A stretch of DNA of 46,203 nucleotides, taken from assembly GCA_030639495.1 (NCBI GenBank), contig DAOWCP010000006.1:1-46203 (forward strand), read 5' to 3'. The notes beneath the pieces are model-generated. The model did not search any database. It worked only from the letters and a program-made list of their open reading frames with translations, and had not been told where the DNA came from. The DNA comes from JAGLTN01 sp023135255. GTDB taxonomy: Bacteria; Planctomycetota; Phycisphaerae; Sedimentisphaerales; Anaerobacaceae. A program made the position numbers and the translations under genes. The stretch's first letter is position 1. Every line of letters begins with the position of its first letter. Shown in pieces: positions 25,731 to 33,513 of this stretch.

Positions 25731-27964
25731 TAAGATTTTTCTCCCGACTTAGCGGTTTCGTTAGGATCTGAAATTTCATCTTCTATTACTCTTCGGTAGT
25801 CCATACGTTTGAGTATATTCTCAGGGTTAAGGAATACTGGTGCAAGAGTCTGTGACTCTATGAAATCCTGCATGTACACCCTGTAAGCCTTGTTTGCTTC
25901 AAAAGCTTCATTAACAAGCCTGTTCAGCTTAACGCTCTTAACTGCCAGGTATGCCCTGCCAGATTTCAATTCCATAACCGCTGGCATATTCTCAGCTTCA
26001 TCCTTATCTTTGCCGATTAGTGAGAAGAACATATCTCTCCTTTTGCTGAGTTTTTTGTTTTCTCTGATCACAAATGAAGCTATAGGCTCACCTGCTTTTT
26101 GAATGTTGTAAACATCCATGATGGTATCGGGCAGTTTTCTAAGGTTATTGCCATAGCTGATATCAAACATATTAGGGTCGTCATTTTTCTTGCCGAGAGA
26201 TTCATTAAAGCTCTTAGAAGCAGCCTCCCAGTCTTCTTTTTTCGCCAAGTCAACAAACTTCTGAGCTTGGGCCTGTGCAGCTTTCATTGCTGCCAATTCC
26301 TTGAGGTCAGTAACAACTTCATCTTTTACAACAAACTCTTTCGCTTCCTGCGACTCATCAGAAAGAACTATCGTCTTCTTGCTTACTTTCATATCTAAAC
26401 TGTCAGGAACAGCATTTTTGCTTGCATCAACAACCCTTGTCAGAACAATAAGCTTTCCGAGTTCGCCCACCTGCTGAGGCATTGATTTTAAAGGCCCAAT
26501 ATTCTGATACATCTTTGGTGCTTCCATATCAAACGTGCTAAGCAAGCTCGACTGGAGCTGGTCGATAGCGAATACGATCTGGTTCAGAGCAACAGCACTG
26601 TAATTAGAAGTTTGTATAACTAACTGTCCGAGATTTTCATCCTGACGAATATCGGTAGCAGTAAGCAATCCTGTTTTGCCGGAATAAACTTTTATAGAAT
26701 ATTTTTCAGCTATCTGTTTTGCCGCAACAGAATAGTCACCGACTAATTTTTTAAACTCTTCATCAGTTAACGAAGCTACTTCAACATCAGCATCATCCAA
26801 AGCAGTCTCAGTAATGGATTTTGCATCCTGAATAATTATTTCCGCCTGGCCATTGATTGCTTTTTTATGCAAACCATCAGTAATCAGATCTGATACTTCT
26901 ACAAAGCTTTTTATTCTGTCGGTCATCGGGGAATTAGGATCATTAGGGTCAGAAAGAACCTGTTCGATAAATTCTTCCCTGTGGAGTTTATAAAAATCCT
27001 CAACCTTTTCCTGGGCAACAGGTTTTACCGTCTTGGCAACATCATCAAATTTAACTGCGATATATTCGACTTGAACCATATCATCGAATCTATAACCAAA
27101 GCCATAAGGATTCTCGTCACTTATATCACCATTCGCATTATTTTTATATTTATTAAACTGCTCTTTTATAGCATCAGCAGTTGGCTCCGGCTGCTGGTCA
27201 ACAAAAACCGAAGCTGGAAAACTTACCGATTCTACCATAGCAGTTTCCAGTTCCCAGCTTAACTGCTGAGTCAACTGAGCCAGTGTAACATTCTCATTTG
27301 AAGTAGCTGCTTTGGAATATTCCAATACCGCGATGAAATCCGCAAAAGCTGACAAAATATTATCCTCTGAAACTCCCTGACCGCCTCGACCAGCCCCACT
27401 AACCATCGAACCGATAAGCTGCTGATAAGTTGCACCTATAACCTGAGGAACGATCTTTGCCAGTAGAGCACCGGATTGCTGATTTGATATCTGAAAACCT
27501 GTCTGCCTGGCTTCTTCCCTGAGCAAAATCCAGAGTATCTCACTTTGAACCGGACTTTTATAAATATCATTTATCTGCTCAGTACTTATGGCATAATTCT
27601 GAGTTGAGGCAAGCTGTTTGATAAGCTGACTTATGCCGGCAGATTCTTTGCGATCCGGAAACAACAATTCATTAAGCAGTAAAGCTTTTACATCTCTCGT
27701 CCTGAGCATAGGCACCTCAAGACCTTTGAGCATAGAACTTGCACCAATGATTCTCAGTATATCAAGCTGCTGTCTGGCTTGTGCAATGTCCATATTTGTT
27801 ATCTTGTTGTCCTCGCCGTAGTAAGCAACAGCTTTGTATATGCCGCTTCTTTTTCTGCCGAGCTGCTGGATATAACTGCCGCCGACAAAACCCACCATTA
27901 TAACAATAATAACAATAGCCATTATTTTTCTGTTATTCTTACGAAACCACCTCATCAAGCTCAT
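25730..27964 (-). CDS. SurA/PpiD-like membrane-anchored foldase
   Basis: 744 residues. A cytosolic stub MSLMRWFRKNNRKI, one membrane helix (about 14-30) and a long extracytoplasmic part. The N-terminal portion is a helix-rich SurA_N-like chaperone domain (about 40-250) with DIAQARQQLDILRIIGASS and EILWILLREEA; the rest is helical with SurA-like segments, but I see no clean parvulin active site, so isomerase activity is unproven. It probably helps secreted proteins fold. GGAG site eight bases ahead of ATG. First gene of an operon with two small membrane proteins; promoter seen at 28021-28048. Confidence 0.75.
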   Translation of the reverse strand: MSLMRWFRKNNRKIMAIVIIVIMVGFVGGSYIQQLGRKRSGIYKAVAYYGEDNKITNMDIAQARQQLDILRIIGASSMLKGLEVPMLRTRDVKALLLNELLFPDRKESAGISQLIKQLASTQNYAISTEQINDIYKSPVQSEILWILLREEARQTGFQISNQQSGALLAKIVPQVIGATYQQLIGSMVSGAGRGGQGVSEDNILSAFADFIAVLEYSKAATSNENVTLAQLTQQLSWELETAMVESVSFPASVFVDQQPEPTADAIKEQFNKYKNNANGDISDENPYGFGYRFDDMVQVEYIAVKFDDVAKTVKPVAQEKVEDFYKLHREEFIEQVLSDPNDPNSPMTDRIKSFVEVSDLITDGLHKKAINGQAEIIIQDAKSITETALDDADVEVASLTDEEFKKLVGDYSVAAKQIAEKYSIKVYSGKTGLLTATDIRQDENLGQLVIQTSNYSAVALNQIVFAIDQLQSSLLSTFDMEAPKMYQNIGPLKSMPQQVGELGKLIVLTRVVDASKNAVPDSLDMKVSKKTIVLSDESQEAKEFVVKDEVVTDLKELAAMKAAQAQAQKFVDLAKKEDWEAASKSFNESLGKKNDDPNMFDISYGNNLRKLPDTIMDVYNIQKAGEPIASFVIRENKKLSKRRDMFFSLIGKDKDEAENMPAVMELKSGRAYLAVKSVKLNRLVNEAFEANKAYRVYMQDFIESQTLAPVFLNPENILKRMDYRRVIEDEISDPNETAKSGEKS

Positions 27965-28020
27965 TGTTTGTGCTCCGACATAAGTTTAAAAATTCAGTTC
28001 TTTATTTTTAGAAGCATGTA

Positions 28021-28048
28021 AGTATATTTAACCTGACTTGTTTTGCAA
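28021..28048 (-). promoter_or_regulatory. Promoter of the SurA/PpiD-like operon
   Basis: Minus strand TTGCAA (28048-28043), 16-base spacer, TATACT (28026-28021), 57 bases ahead of the start codon. Confidence 0.6.
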
Positions 28049-28095
28049 GAAAAATAGCTGTTTATCCGCTGGTTATGTTTTCTGCAAAACTATTT

Positions 28096-28214
28096 TATAC
28101 TGTTCCCAATTGAATTCACCCGTTTATCCGCGGGTAAATAACTCAAAGATAAGAAGTTATGGATTTATTCGCAAAAATTTATTACCATGAATGGAATACT
28201 ACCCTCAAGGGTGT
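28096..28214 (+). repeat. Copy 5 of the ~100-bp hairpin repeat, with doubled 3' hairpin
   Basis: Starts TATACTGTTCCC. Its terminal hairpin reads ACCAT-GA-ATGGA instead of ACCCT-GA-AGGGT: one C-G pair has become A-T on both sides. It is followed by a second terminal hairpin ACCCTCAAGGGT. The base of the main stem is worn (CGCAA). The unit ends 14 bases ahead of hemL. A weak relic of another 5' part (GTTTATCCGC) lies at 28060. Confidence 0.85.
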
Positions 28215-28227
28215 AAAATAGCGTGTT

Positions 28228-29544
28228 ATGATGAAAAAACGACGAAAATACACAAAATCTGCCGAGGCTTTCGACCAGGCGTGCAAATATATGCCGGGCG
28301 GAGTGAATTCACCTGTCAGAGCATTCGCAGGGGTGGATAACGACCCGATTTTTATCGCATCTGCTCATGGGGCAAAGGTTTATGACTTAGACAACAATGA
28401 ATATATCGACTATGTCGGCTCATGGGGGCCTATGATCCTAGGCCATGCCAATAACAAAGTGGTAAAAGCGGTTAAAAAAGCTGCTGAAAAAAGCACTTCT
28501 TTCGGTGCTCCGACTTTGGCGGAAACTGAATTAGCAGAAAAAATAATCTCAAATTTCCAGTCGATAGAAAAATTACGCCTGGTAAACAGCGGCACAGAAG
28601 CAGTAATGACCGCCATCAGGTTAGCCAGAGGATATACGAAAAAGGACCTTATAATCAAAATGATTGGCTGCTACCATGGCCATAGCGACAGCCTTTTGGT
28701 AGCTGCCGGTTCAGGCCTTGCGGAAAATTCAACACCATCGAGCCTCGGCGTGCCGGTTGATATCGCAAAATTGACGATAGCTTTGCCTTATAATAATATC
28801 GAGGCTGTCAAAACCGCTTTTTCCAACCATAAAAGCCGGATAGCCGCGGTAATTGTCGAACCTGTCGCAGCTAACATGGGAGTTATCTTGCCCAAGAAAG
28901 GCTATTTAGAACAATTAAGACAAATCTGCGATGACCAGAAAAGCCTATTAATATTTGACGAAGTTATAACAGGATTCAGACTCTCAGCCGGTGGTGCACA
29001 AAAATTATTTACTATTACCCCCGACCTGACATGTCTCGGCAAGATCGCAGGAGGCGGACTGCCGTTAGCAGCTTTCGGCGGCAAAGCGGAAATCATGAAC
29101 CAACTGGCACCTTTGGGAAGTATTTACCAGGCAGGAACATTGAGCGGCAACCCCATCGCTACCGCTGCTGCAAACGCAACATTAGATATCCTGCTGAATG
29201 AAAAAAATTATCAAAAACTCGAAGAATCAGGCGCATTTCTCGAAACAGGTCTTAAAAACGCTGCAAAACAAGCAAATATACCGGTAACCATCAATCGCAT
29301 AGGCTCGATCATGAGCTGCTTCTTCACTGACAAACAGGTAACTGATTTCGACGATGTCCAAAAAACCAATATCGCAATGTTCAAGAAATTCTTCTCAGAA
29401 ATGCTGAATCAGGGCATTTACCTCGCACCAAGTGCCTACGAAGCAATGTTTATCTCATTAGCCCACACCCAAGCCGACCTCGAAAAAACTATCGAAGCTG
29501 GAAAAATAAGTTTTGCCAATTGCAAATATACTGATCCTAATTGA
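28228..29544 (+). CDS. hemL: Glutamate-1-semialdehyde 2,1-aminomutase
   Basis: PLP enzyme making 5-aminolevulinate from glutamate-1-semialdehyde in the C5 route of heme/cobalamin synthesis. 438 residues; PLP Lys272 in LGKIAGGGLP, Asp244 in IFDEVITGFR and the family's PGGVNSPVRAF and NSGTEAVMTAIRLARG are present. The final residues KYTDPN and the stop come from the repeat that begins inside the gene (TATACTGATCC...), so the native C-terminus has been replaced by a few residues. It stands between two direct copies of the repeat. No other tetrapyrrole gene is nearby. The start could be at 28228 or 28231. Confidence 0.96.
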   Translation: MMKKRRKYTKSAEAFDQACKYMPGGVNSPVRAFAGVDNDPIFIASAHGAKVYDLDNNEYIDYVGSWGPMILGHANNKVVKAVKKAAEKSTSFGAPTLAETELAEKIISNFQSIEKLRLVNSGTEAVMTAIRLARGYTKKDLIIKMIGCYHGHSDSLLVAAGSGLAENSTPSSLGVPVDIAKLTIALPYNNIEAVKTAFSNHKSRIAAVIVEPVAANMGVILPKKGYLEQLRQICDDQKSLLIFDEVITGFRLSAGGAQKLFTITPDLTCLGKIAGGGLPLAAFGGKAEIMNQLAPLGSIYQAGTLSGNPIATAAANATLDILLNEKNYQKLEESGAFLETGLKNAAKQANIPVTINRIGSIMSCFFTDKQVTDFDDVQKTNIAMFKKFFSEMLNQGIYLAPSAYEAMFISLAHTQADLEKTIEAGKISFANCKYTDPN

Positions 29545-29686
29545 ATTTTGCCGTTTATCCGCGGGTAAATAACTTAAAAATAACAAGTTACGGATTTATT
29601 CGCGGACATTTCTTACCCGGAAGGGTATAACTTAAAAATAACAAATTACGGATTTATTCGCGGAAATTTACTACCCTCAAGGGTAT
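29527..29686 (+). repeat. Copy 6 of the ~100-bp hairpin repeat, with duplicated 3' half
   Basis: Full unit 29527-29628 with perfect core stem, then a second 3' half (TAACTTAAAAATAACAAATT... to CCCTCAAGGGTAT) at 29627-29686, a tandem partial duplication. Its first 18 bases are the last codons and stop of hemL. Confidence 0.92.
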
Positions 29687-29711
29687 GATTTCCGTAAGCG
29701 GAATTGATTAT

Positions 29712-29746
29712 TAAAAAAGGCTTTGAGCGTTTAAACTCAAAGCCTT
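29712..29746 (-). terminator. Intrinsic terminator behind tRNA-Thr
   Basis: On the minus strand AAGGCTTTGAG pairs with CTCAAAGCCTT (11 pairs, eight-base loop) and is followed by TTTTTT. It begins 12 bases after the tRNA. Confidence 0.85.
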
Positions 29747-29757
29747 CATATTGCCAA

Positions 29758-29830
29758 AGCCAACGGTCGGACTCGAACCGACGACCGCCGGTTTACAAAA
29801 CCGGGGCTCTGCCAACTGAGCTACGTTGGC
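29758..29830 (-). tRNA. tRNA-Thr (UGU)
   Basis: 73 nt cloverleaf: acceptor GCCAACG/CGTTGGC, D arm with AGCTCAGTTGGCAGAGC, anticodon stem CCGGT/ACCGG with loop TTTGTAA (anticodon TGT), T arm with GGTTCGAGTCC. CCA is not encoded. Followed by an intrinsic terminator. Confidence 0.97.
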
Positions 29831-29883
29831 AATAAGTCGCGAATAATAATATAAATCGGATTAAATGTCAATACCCTTGATAA

Positions 29884-30177
29884 AAAACCCGCAAGTAACT
29901 CTCACACCGAAAGATGCGCTCCGTTTTCGGCGCATAAAACAGGGCTCTGCGTCCCGAACGCAAAGCCCTTTCTGGAAAGAAACTCATATGGCCCCCCATA
30001 AGGTTCTTTTTCTAACAGCCTTGCAAACAACGCAAGGACCTCTTCCTGAAACCGCCGACCAACTCCTGAAAAACTCCTCGGCCCACAGAATCTGGAGGCT
30101 AAGCTAATCAAAATAGTTTTTAGACACACGGAATTGGCTAACCAATCCGATGCTGCCTCTTTATTAGCCGCTCAACC
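29884..30177 (-). ncRNA. Candidate ~290-nt structured non-coding RNA
   Basis: The strand carries a promoter at 30212-30184 and then a G/C-rich region full of hairpins, in order: GGATTGG/CCAATTCC, CCTTGC/GCAAGG, CTTATGG/CCATATGAG, a long AGGGCT..GCGT/ACGC..AGCCCT stem (29941-29969) followed by GTTTTAT, ATGCGC/GCGCAT, and finally TTTTTT at 29887-29882. Open frames on both strands here are short and look unnatural. Known landmarks of RNase P, tmRNA and SRP RNA are absent; a 6S-like RNA is possible but unproven. The 3' end may be near 29935 or 29884. Confidence 0.5.
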
Positions 30178-30183
30178 ACTTAT

Positions 30184-30212
30184 AGTATAATGCTTAAAAA
30201 ACGCATTGCCAA
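30184..30212 (-). promoter_or_regulatory. Promoter of the ~290-nt RNA candidate
   Basis: Minus strand TTGGCA (30212-30207), 17-base spacer, TATACT (30189-30184). The same bases hold a TATAAT on the plus strand (30186-30191), making a two-way promoter core. Confidence 0.55.
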
Positions 30213-30339
30213 ATTGGTTGAACGATTAGAATTTCGACACAGCTGTGAGGAAACACCCTGTCCCGATAACAGCGATGTTAATGCAACCTGGTGCACGATT
30301 TTATTGCCAACGTCCTGATAAACAAAACGTGATTTTTTT
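30198..30339 (+). ncRNA. Candidate plus-strand small RNA, divergent to the previous one
   Basis: Perfect TATAAT at 30186-30191 (weak -35), then about 140 bases with a palindrome CACAGCTGTG, stem pairing TGCA/TGCA around 30281-30294, and a terminator-like end: CACG.TTTT pairing with AAAACGTG followed by eight T (30294-30339). It ends on the stop of the convergent ppiC gene, so the terminator could instead be bidirectional for ppiC. No coding frame. Confidence 0.35.
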
Positions 30340-31187
30340 TAACTTCTCTCTATTACCGCTTTTTCTTTTAACGCATCCACAAAGGCATCGATCCTGTCTT
30401 TTCGCAATTGCTCTGTGATATGCTGTGCTATCTGGTCTTTGACCTGATCGAGTTCTTGCAAAACCTCCTGCCTTTTGTCATAGACCTTTGCAATATGAAA
30501 GCCGAACCTTGTTTTAAAAATATTACTCGTCTGACCTGTGCCTAATTTAAAAACAACATCTTCAAATTCTTCGACCATTTGACCCTTAGTAATATAACCC
30601 ATATCTCCATCATTATCCGGACAATCGGAATACTTCGCAACAACGCTGGAAAAAATCATCCCATCATTAAGCTGCTGCTGTGCTTGCTGCATAAACGAAA
30701 GAGCTGTCTTTTCATCGACCTGGTAACTGATGTGTTTGATTATATGGCTGACCCGAACAGATTCAGGAGTTTTAAGCTGCTCCTTATTTTCCTGGTAATA
30801 GTCTTCGGTATCCTTCTCGCTCGGCTTAGGCAAATCAGAAGTGATCTGTTGAAGCAATTTTTCTATTTTCATCTGAAGACCAATATCAGATTTTATCTGT
30901 TTTTCATCATCAGCGCCAAACTTAGGTGTCTGCCCCTGGTACTGCTCAAGCATTTCCTTAAACGCAAGTTTAACAGCTGCATCCGGCACATCTTGGCCAT
31001 TTTCCCTGGCATACTGTCTTAGCAAAACCATCTCGATAACATTTTCCTGCGACCATTCACTAAGCTGCTTTTCCTGCTCCTGCGGGCTTTGGTCTTTAAA
31101 TACATTATCATAATGAGGCTTCAGTCTTTGGTACTCTTTTGTCACCAAAGCTTCGTCTATCTTTTCGCCGTTCACTGTCAATGCCAC
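30339..31187 (-). CDS. Parvulin-type peptidyl-prolyl isomerase (PpiC/NifM-like)
   Basis: 282 residues. An N-terminal helical SurA-like part (about 5-130) leads into a complete parvulin domain (about 142-250) with RVSHIIKH, CPDNDGDMGYITKGQMVEEFEDVVFKLGTGQTSNIFKTRFGFHIAKV, all typical. No signal peptide, so it probably acts in the cytoplasm. Catalyses cis-trans isomerisation before proline. It ends a three-gene operon, 13 bases after the thymidylate-synthase-like gene, which raises the chance it helps fold that protein. Confidence 0.9.
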   Translation of the reverse strand: MALTVNGEKIDEALVTKEYQRLKPHYDNVFKDQSPQEQEKQLSEWSQENVIEMVLLRQYARENGQDVPDAAVKLAFKEMLEQYQGQTPKFGADDEKQIKSDIGLQMKIEKLLQQITSDLPKPSEKDTEDYYQENKEQLKTPESVRVSHIIKHISYQVDEKTALSFMQQAQQQLNDGMIFSSVVAKYSDCPDNDGDMGYITKGQMVEEFEDVVFKLGTGQTSNIFKTRFGFHIAKVYDKRQEVLQELDQVKDQIAQHITEQLRKDRIDAFVDALKEKAVIERS

Positions 31188-31200
31188 AATAATCTCCTGC

Positions 31201-32079
31201 TTAACCTTTAGCTTTTGCGTACCAGTCCGCGTCCTTCGCCAGGTTTACCCTTGCCTCTGTAGTCATCATCTCAAAAGCTGGATGGGTACTTTCCCATGCC
31301 CTGGCTTCGAACGAACTTGCCTTCATTTTTTCAACTTCTTTTTTAGCGTCCTCAAAATAGCTGCCGTAAATATGAAGTGAATCACTGATATCAACATATC
31401 TGCCGATCTTCACAGGCTCGCCGATCTTCTCGGATATCTTTTCCGCGATGATCCTCTGCAAGTCGGTCAGAGCGTAAACATTCATAAACCATGCCTTGTA
31501 AAGGTCCCTGCTTCTCCAGTGAGTATTCATATTCAAAACCATCTGACCGTCACCATCGGCTGCCAGCCGGCACCATATTCTCTGCAAACATGGCGGATCA
31601 TCCGTCTGCGGATCAGCGGTAGGCATCCATGTAATCGCCTGCGCCCTTCTGGTATGGCTAACATCTGACAACGCGTCTATAATATACCCAATCTGGTCAA
31701 CAGCCTCAAAAGGCTTAGAGCTGTTCGGATCCCTGATATCCTCAACCGGGCTGTAAGAAAACATTCTTTCGTGATATGTATAGGTCCACTTACCCGCCGC
31801 CGGGTCGATCCAGTGGTCATGAATACCTCCAATAACTTCCTGTCGGTAGGCTTCAAGTTCAGCAGGGCCGCCGGGAAAATTTTTATGAATCCTCGGCTCA
31901 GCGAAAGGGTTTTCTATCGCTACCATCACAGTAGCGTCTTTGCTCGGCGGATCCTCCGGCTTATCGTATTGTGTCCTGATCTCAAGTCCATCATCCCAGA
32001 CTGCAATAACAGCTTTTTCCCATGCCTCAGGCAGACAGCTTGCATTAACACTTAGCACCGGCATATTTCCATTTGCCAT
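31201..32079 (-). CDS. Thymidylate-synthase-family protein (divergent ThyA-like)
   Basis: 292 residues. The C-terminal half fits the ThyA fold: Arg pair TRRAQ (144-147), catalytic Cys164 in PPCLQRIWCRL, then MNTHWRSRDLYKAWFMNVYALTDLQ (dUMP phosphate and folate contacts) and SDSLHIYGSY near the end. The His that follows the catalytic Cys in classic ThyA (PPCH) is Leu, as in some archaeal-type enzymes. It may methylate or hydroxymethylate dUMP/dCMP; the N-terminal 100 residues are not standard. Middle gene of an operon with an anchored protein and PpiC. No second thymidylate synthase is seen here. Confidence 0.82.
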   Translation of the reverse strand: MANGNMPVLSVNASCLPEAWEKAVIAVWDDGLEIRTQYDKPEDPPSKDATVMVAIENPFAEPRIHKNFPGGPAELEAYRQEVIGGIHDHWIDPAAGKWTYTYHERMFSYSPVEDIRDPNSSKPFEAVDQIGYIIDALSDVSHTRRAQAITWMPTADPQTDDPPCLQRIWCRLAADGDGQMVLNMNTHWRSRDLYKAWFMNVYALTDLQRIIAEKISEKIGEPVKIGRYVDISDSLHIYGSYFEDAKKEVEKMKASSFEARAWESTHPAFEMMTTEARVNLAKDADWYAKAKG

Positions 32080-32096
32080 TTCAAAACCTCCGTGAA

Positions 32097-32687
32097 TTAT
32101 TTTTCTGAAACGATCCCTACACTTTCAAAATCCATTTCTTCATCTGTAAGCTTATACCGTTCAATAAATCTTTTCGGTATATCATCCAGAAGTCTTCTTG
32201 CCTTATAGTCAAACTCGGTTCCGGGAAACTTCCTTATAATACTTCTGCAATTATCAACTGTAAGCTTGTATCCGGTAACAGGCAGCCGACCGATCTTCCT
32301 GTCAGTCAACGCCATTTCAAATAACCTCTCTGCTTCAATCTTCTCAATCTCATCAAGCTCTTTGAATTTTCTCACAATCTTGACTTCTACTGCCTTTTTC
32401 TTTTCTTCTACTGCCCTTTTACCCCCCGCATCAGCCCCGGCAACCTGATTTTTAGCCGACTCCTTTAAAGCTGCCTCTTTCTTCTGAGCTTTCTCTTGCT
32501 CGTCGGTTACCACATCATCCGGCAAAGAGCGATGCTTGGCATCATCCTCTGCCATCTGATCGGAAAAAGTTTTAGGATTCTGCGCTTCATCTATAGCCTT
32601 TTTCGCAGAAGATGTAATCTTAACGAATACGACCAGACCACCCACTATAAGCGCCAATACTATCAGTTTTGTTGCAAATGAACTCAT
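32097..32687 (-). CDS. Membrane-anchored protein with Lys/Glu-rich region
   Basis: 196 residues. One N-terminal membrane helix (about 5-23, LIVLALIVGGLVVFV), a charged, probably coiled or disordered stretch rich in Lys, Ala and Glu (about 30-110), then a helical TPR-like end (FEMALTDRKIGRLPVTGYKLTVDNCRSIIRKFPGTEFDYKARRLL) as found in outer-membrane assembly helper proteins. Function not known. First gene of the operon, 17 bases ahead of the thymidylate-synthase-like gene. Confidence 0.65.
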   Translation of the reverse strand: MSSFATKLIVLALIVGGLVVFVKITSSAKKAIDEAQNPKTFSDQMAEDDAKHRSLPDDVVTDEQEKAQKKEAALKESAKNQVAGADAGGKRAVEEKKKAVEVKIVRKFKELDEIEKIEAERLFEMALTDRKIGRLPVTGYKLTVDNCRSIIRKFPGTEFDYKARRLLDDIPKRFIERYKLTDEEMDFESVGIVSEK

Positions 32688-32737
32688 AATCTCACCGTTT
32701 CAATAAAATTAACAATAAGAGCTTCCTGCTAAACTCT

Positions 32738-32765
32738 ATTCTACCATTTGCCCAGTTTTAATCAA
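32738..32765 (-). promoter_or_regulatory. Promoter of the 32687-30339 operon
   Basis: Minus strand TTGATT (32765-32760), 16-base spacer, TAGAAT (32743-32738). Confidence 0.5.
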
Positions 32766-32790
32766 TTATCAATAATAAATAATCAAATAT

Positions 32791-32819
32791 TTGACTTTTG
32801 CCGCCTCTAAACATAGCAT
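32791..32819 (+). promoter_or_regulatory. Possible promoter of ribE
   Basis: TTGACT (32791-32796), 17-base spacer, TAGCAT (32814-32819); the -10 box is poor. No FMN riboswitch is visible in the leader. Confidence 0.4.
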
Positions 32820-32861
32820 AAATACCTGAAAAACATTAAAAATTACTTTAGAGAGCCAATT

Positions 32862-33503
32862 ATGTTCACTGGAATAATCGAAAAAGTATGTATAGCCAAG
32901 GATATCAGACGAAATGTCTCCGGCATGGAGATAAGCATAGACCTGGGAAACCTCGTCGAAGACGTCAAACTCGGTGACAGCGTTGCTATAAATGGAACCT
33001 GTCTGACAGCTGTCAAAATCCAGGGCAGTGTTGTTGCTTTCGAGCTAAGCACCGAGACGATCGCCAAATCATCTCTTGCCGACATAAAGCCGGCACAGAA
33101 AGTGAACGTCGAAAGGGCTATGAAACTAAGCGATCGACTCGGCGGCCACATCGTCCAGGGACACATCGACGGCATCGCAACTATCAAATCAATATCAGAC
33201 AAGGGTAACTTTAAAGACATAACATTCTCCGCCGGCAAAGAACTGCTCGATCAGATGGTAACTAAAGGCTCAGTCGCAATTGACGGCGTCTCATTAACTA
33301 TCGCAGAAATGGACAGCACCAGTTTTAAAATCGCTGTAATACCGCAGACTTTGCAGGAAACTATTTTAGGCTTAGCAAAAGTCGGGGATAAAGTTAATAT
33401 CGAAACTGACATAATTGGCAAAATGGTAAAAAAACATGTTGAGAATTTAATGCCCTCCAAAAATGTTTTCACCGAAGATAAATTAAAAGAACTGGGGTAT
33501 TAA
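32862..33503 (+). CDS. ribE: Riboflavin synthase alpha subunit
   Basis: 213 residues with the N-terminal MFTGIIE signature and two similar lumazine-binding barrels (about 1-95 and 96-195; second one starts HIVQGHIDGIATI). The enzyme dismutates two 6,7-dimethyl-8-ribityllumazine molecules into riboflavin. The start is the first ATG and the family's usual N-terminus. It leads an operon with pdxA (10 bases) and rsmA. No other riboflavin gene is in the window. Confidence 0.97.
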   Translation: MFTGIIEKVCIAKDIRRNVSGMEISIDLGNLVEDVKLGDSVAINGTCLTAVKIQGSVVAFELSTETIAKSSLADIKPAQKVNVERAMKLSDRLGGHIVQGHIDGIATIKSISDKGNFKDITFSAGKELLDQMVTKGSVAIDGVSLTIAEMDSTSFKIAVIPQTLQETILGLAKVGDKVNIETDIIGKMVKKHVENLMPSKNVFTEDKLKELGY

Positions 33504-33513
33504 CAGATTAAAA

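Noticed and set aside
28055..28075. Further repeat copy from GTTTATCCGC near 28060
   Set aside because: Only about 15 bases agree; too short to count as a copy, perhaps a relic.
29865..30129. Open frames on both strands in the tRNA-ppiC gap
   Set aside because: They overlap each other and a hairpin-rich region and show no protein-like pattern; read as non-coding RNA instead.
29884..30177. RNase P, tmRNA or SRP RNA
   Set aside because: None of the conserved landmarks (GAGGAAAGTCC, a tag frame with ALAA, GGTCAGGTCCGGAAGG) are found; 6S-like RNA cannot be decided by eye.
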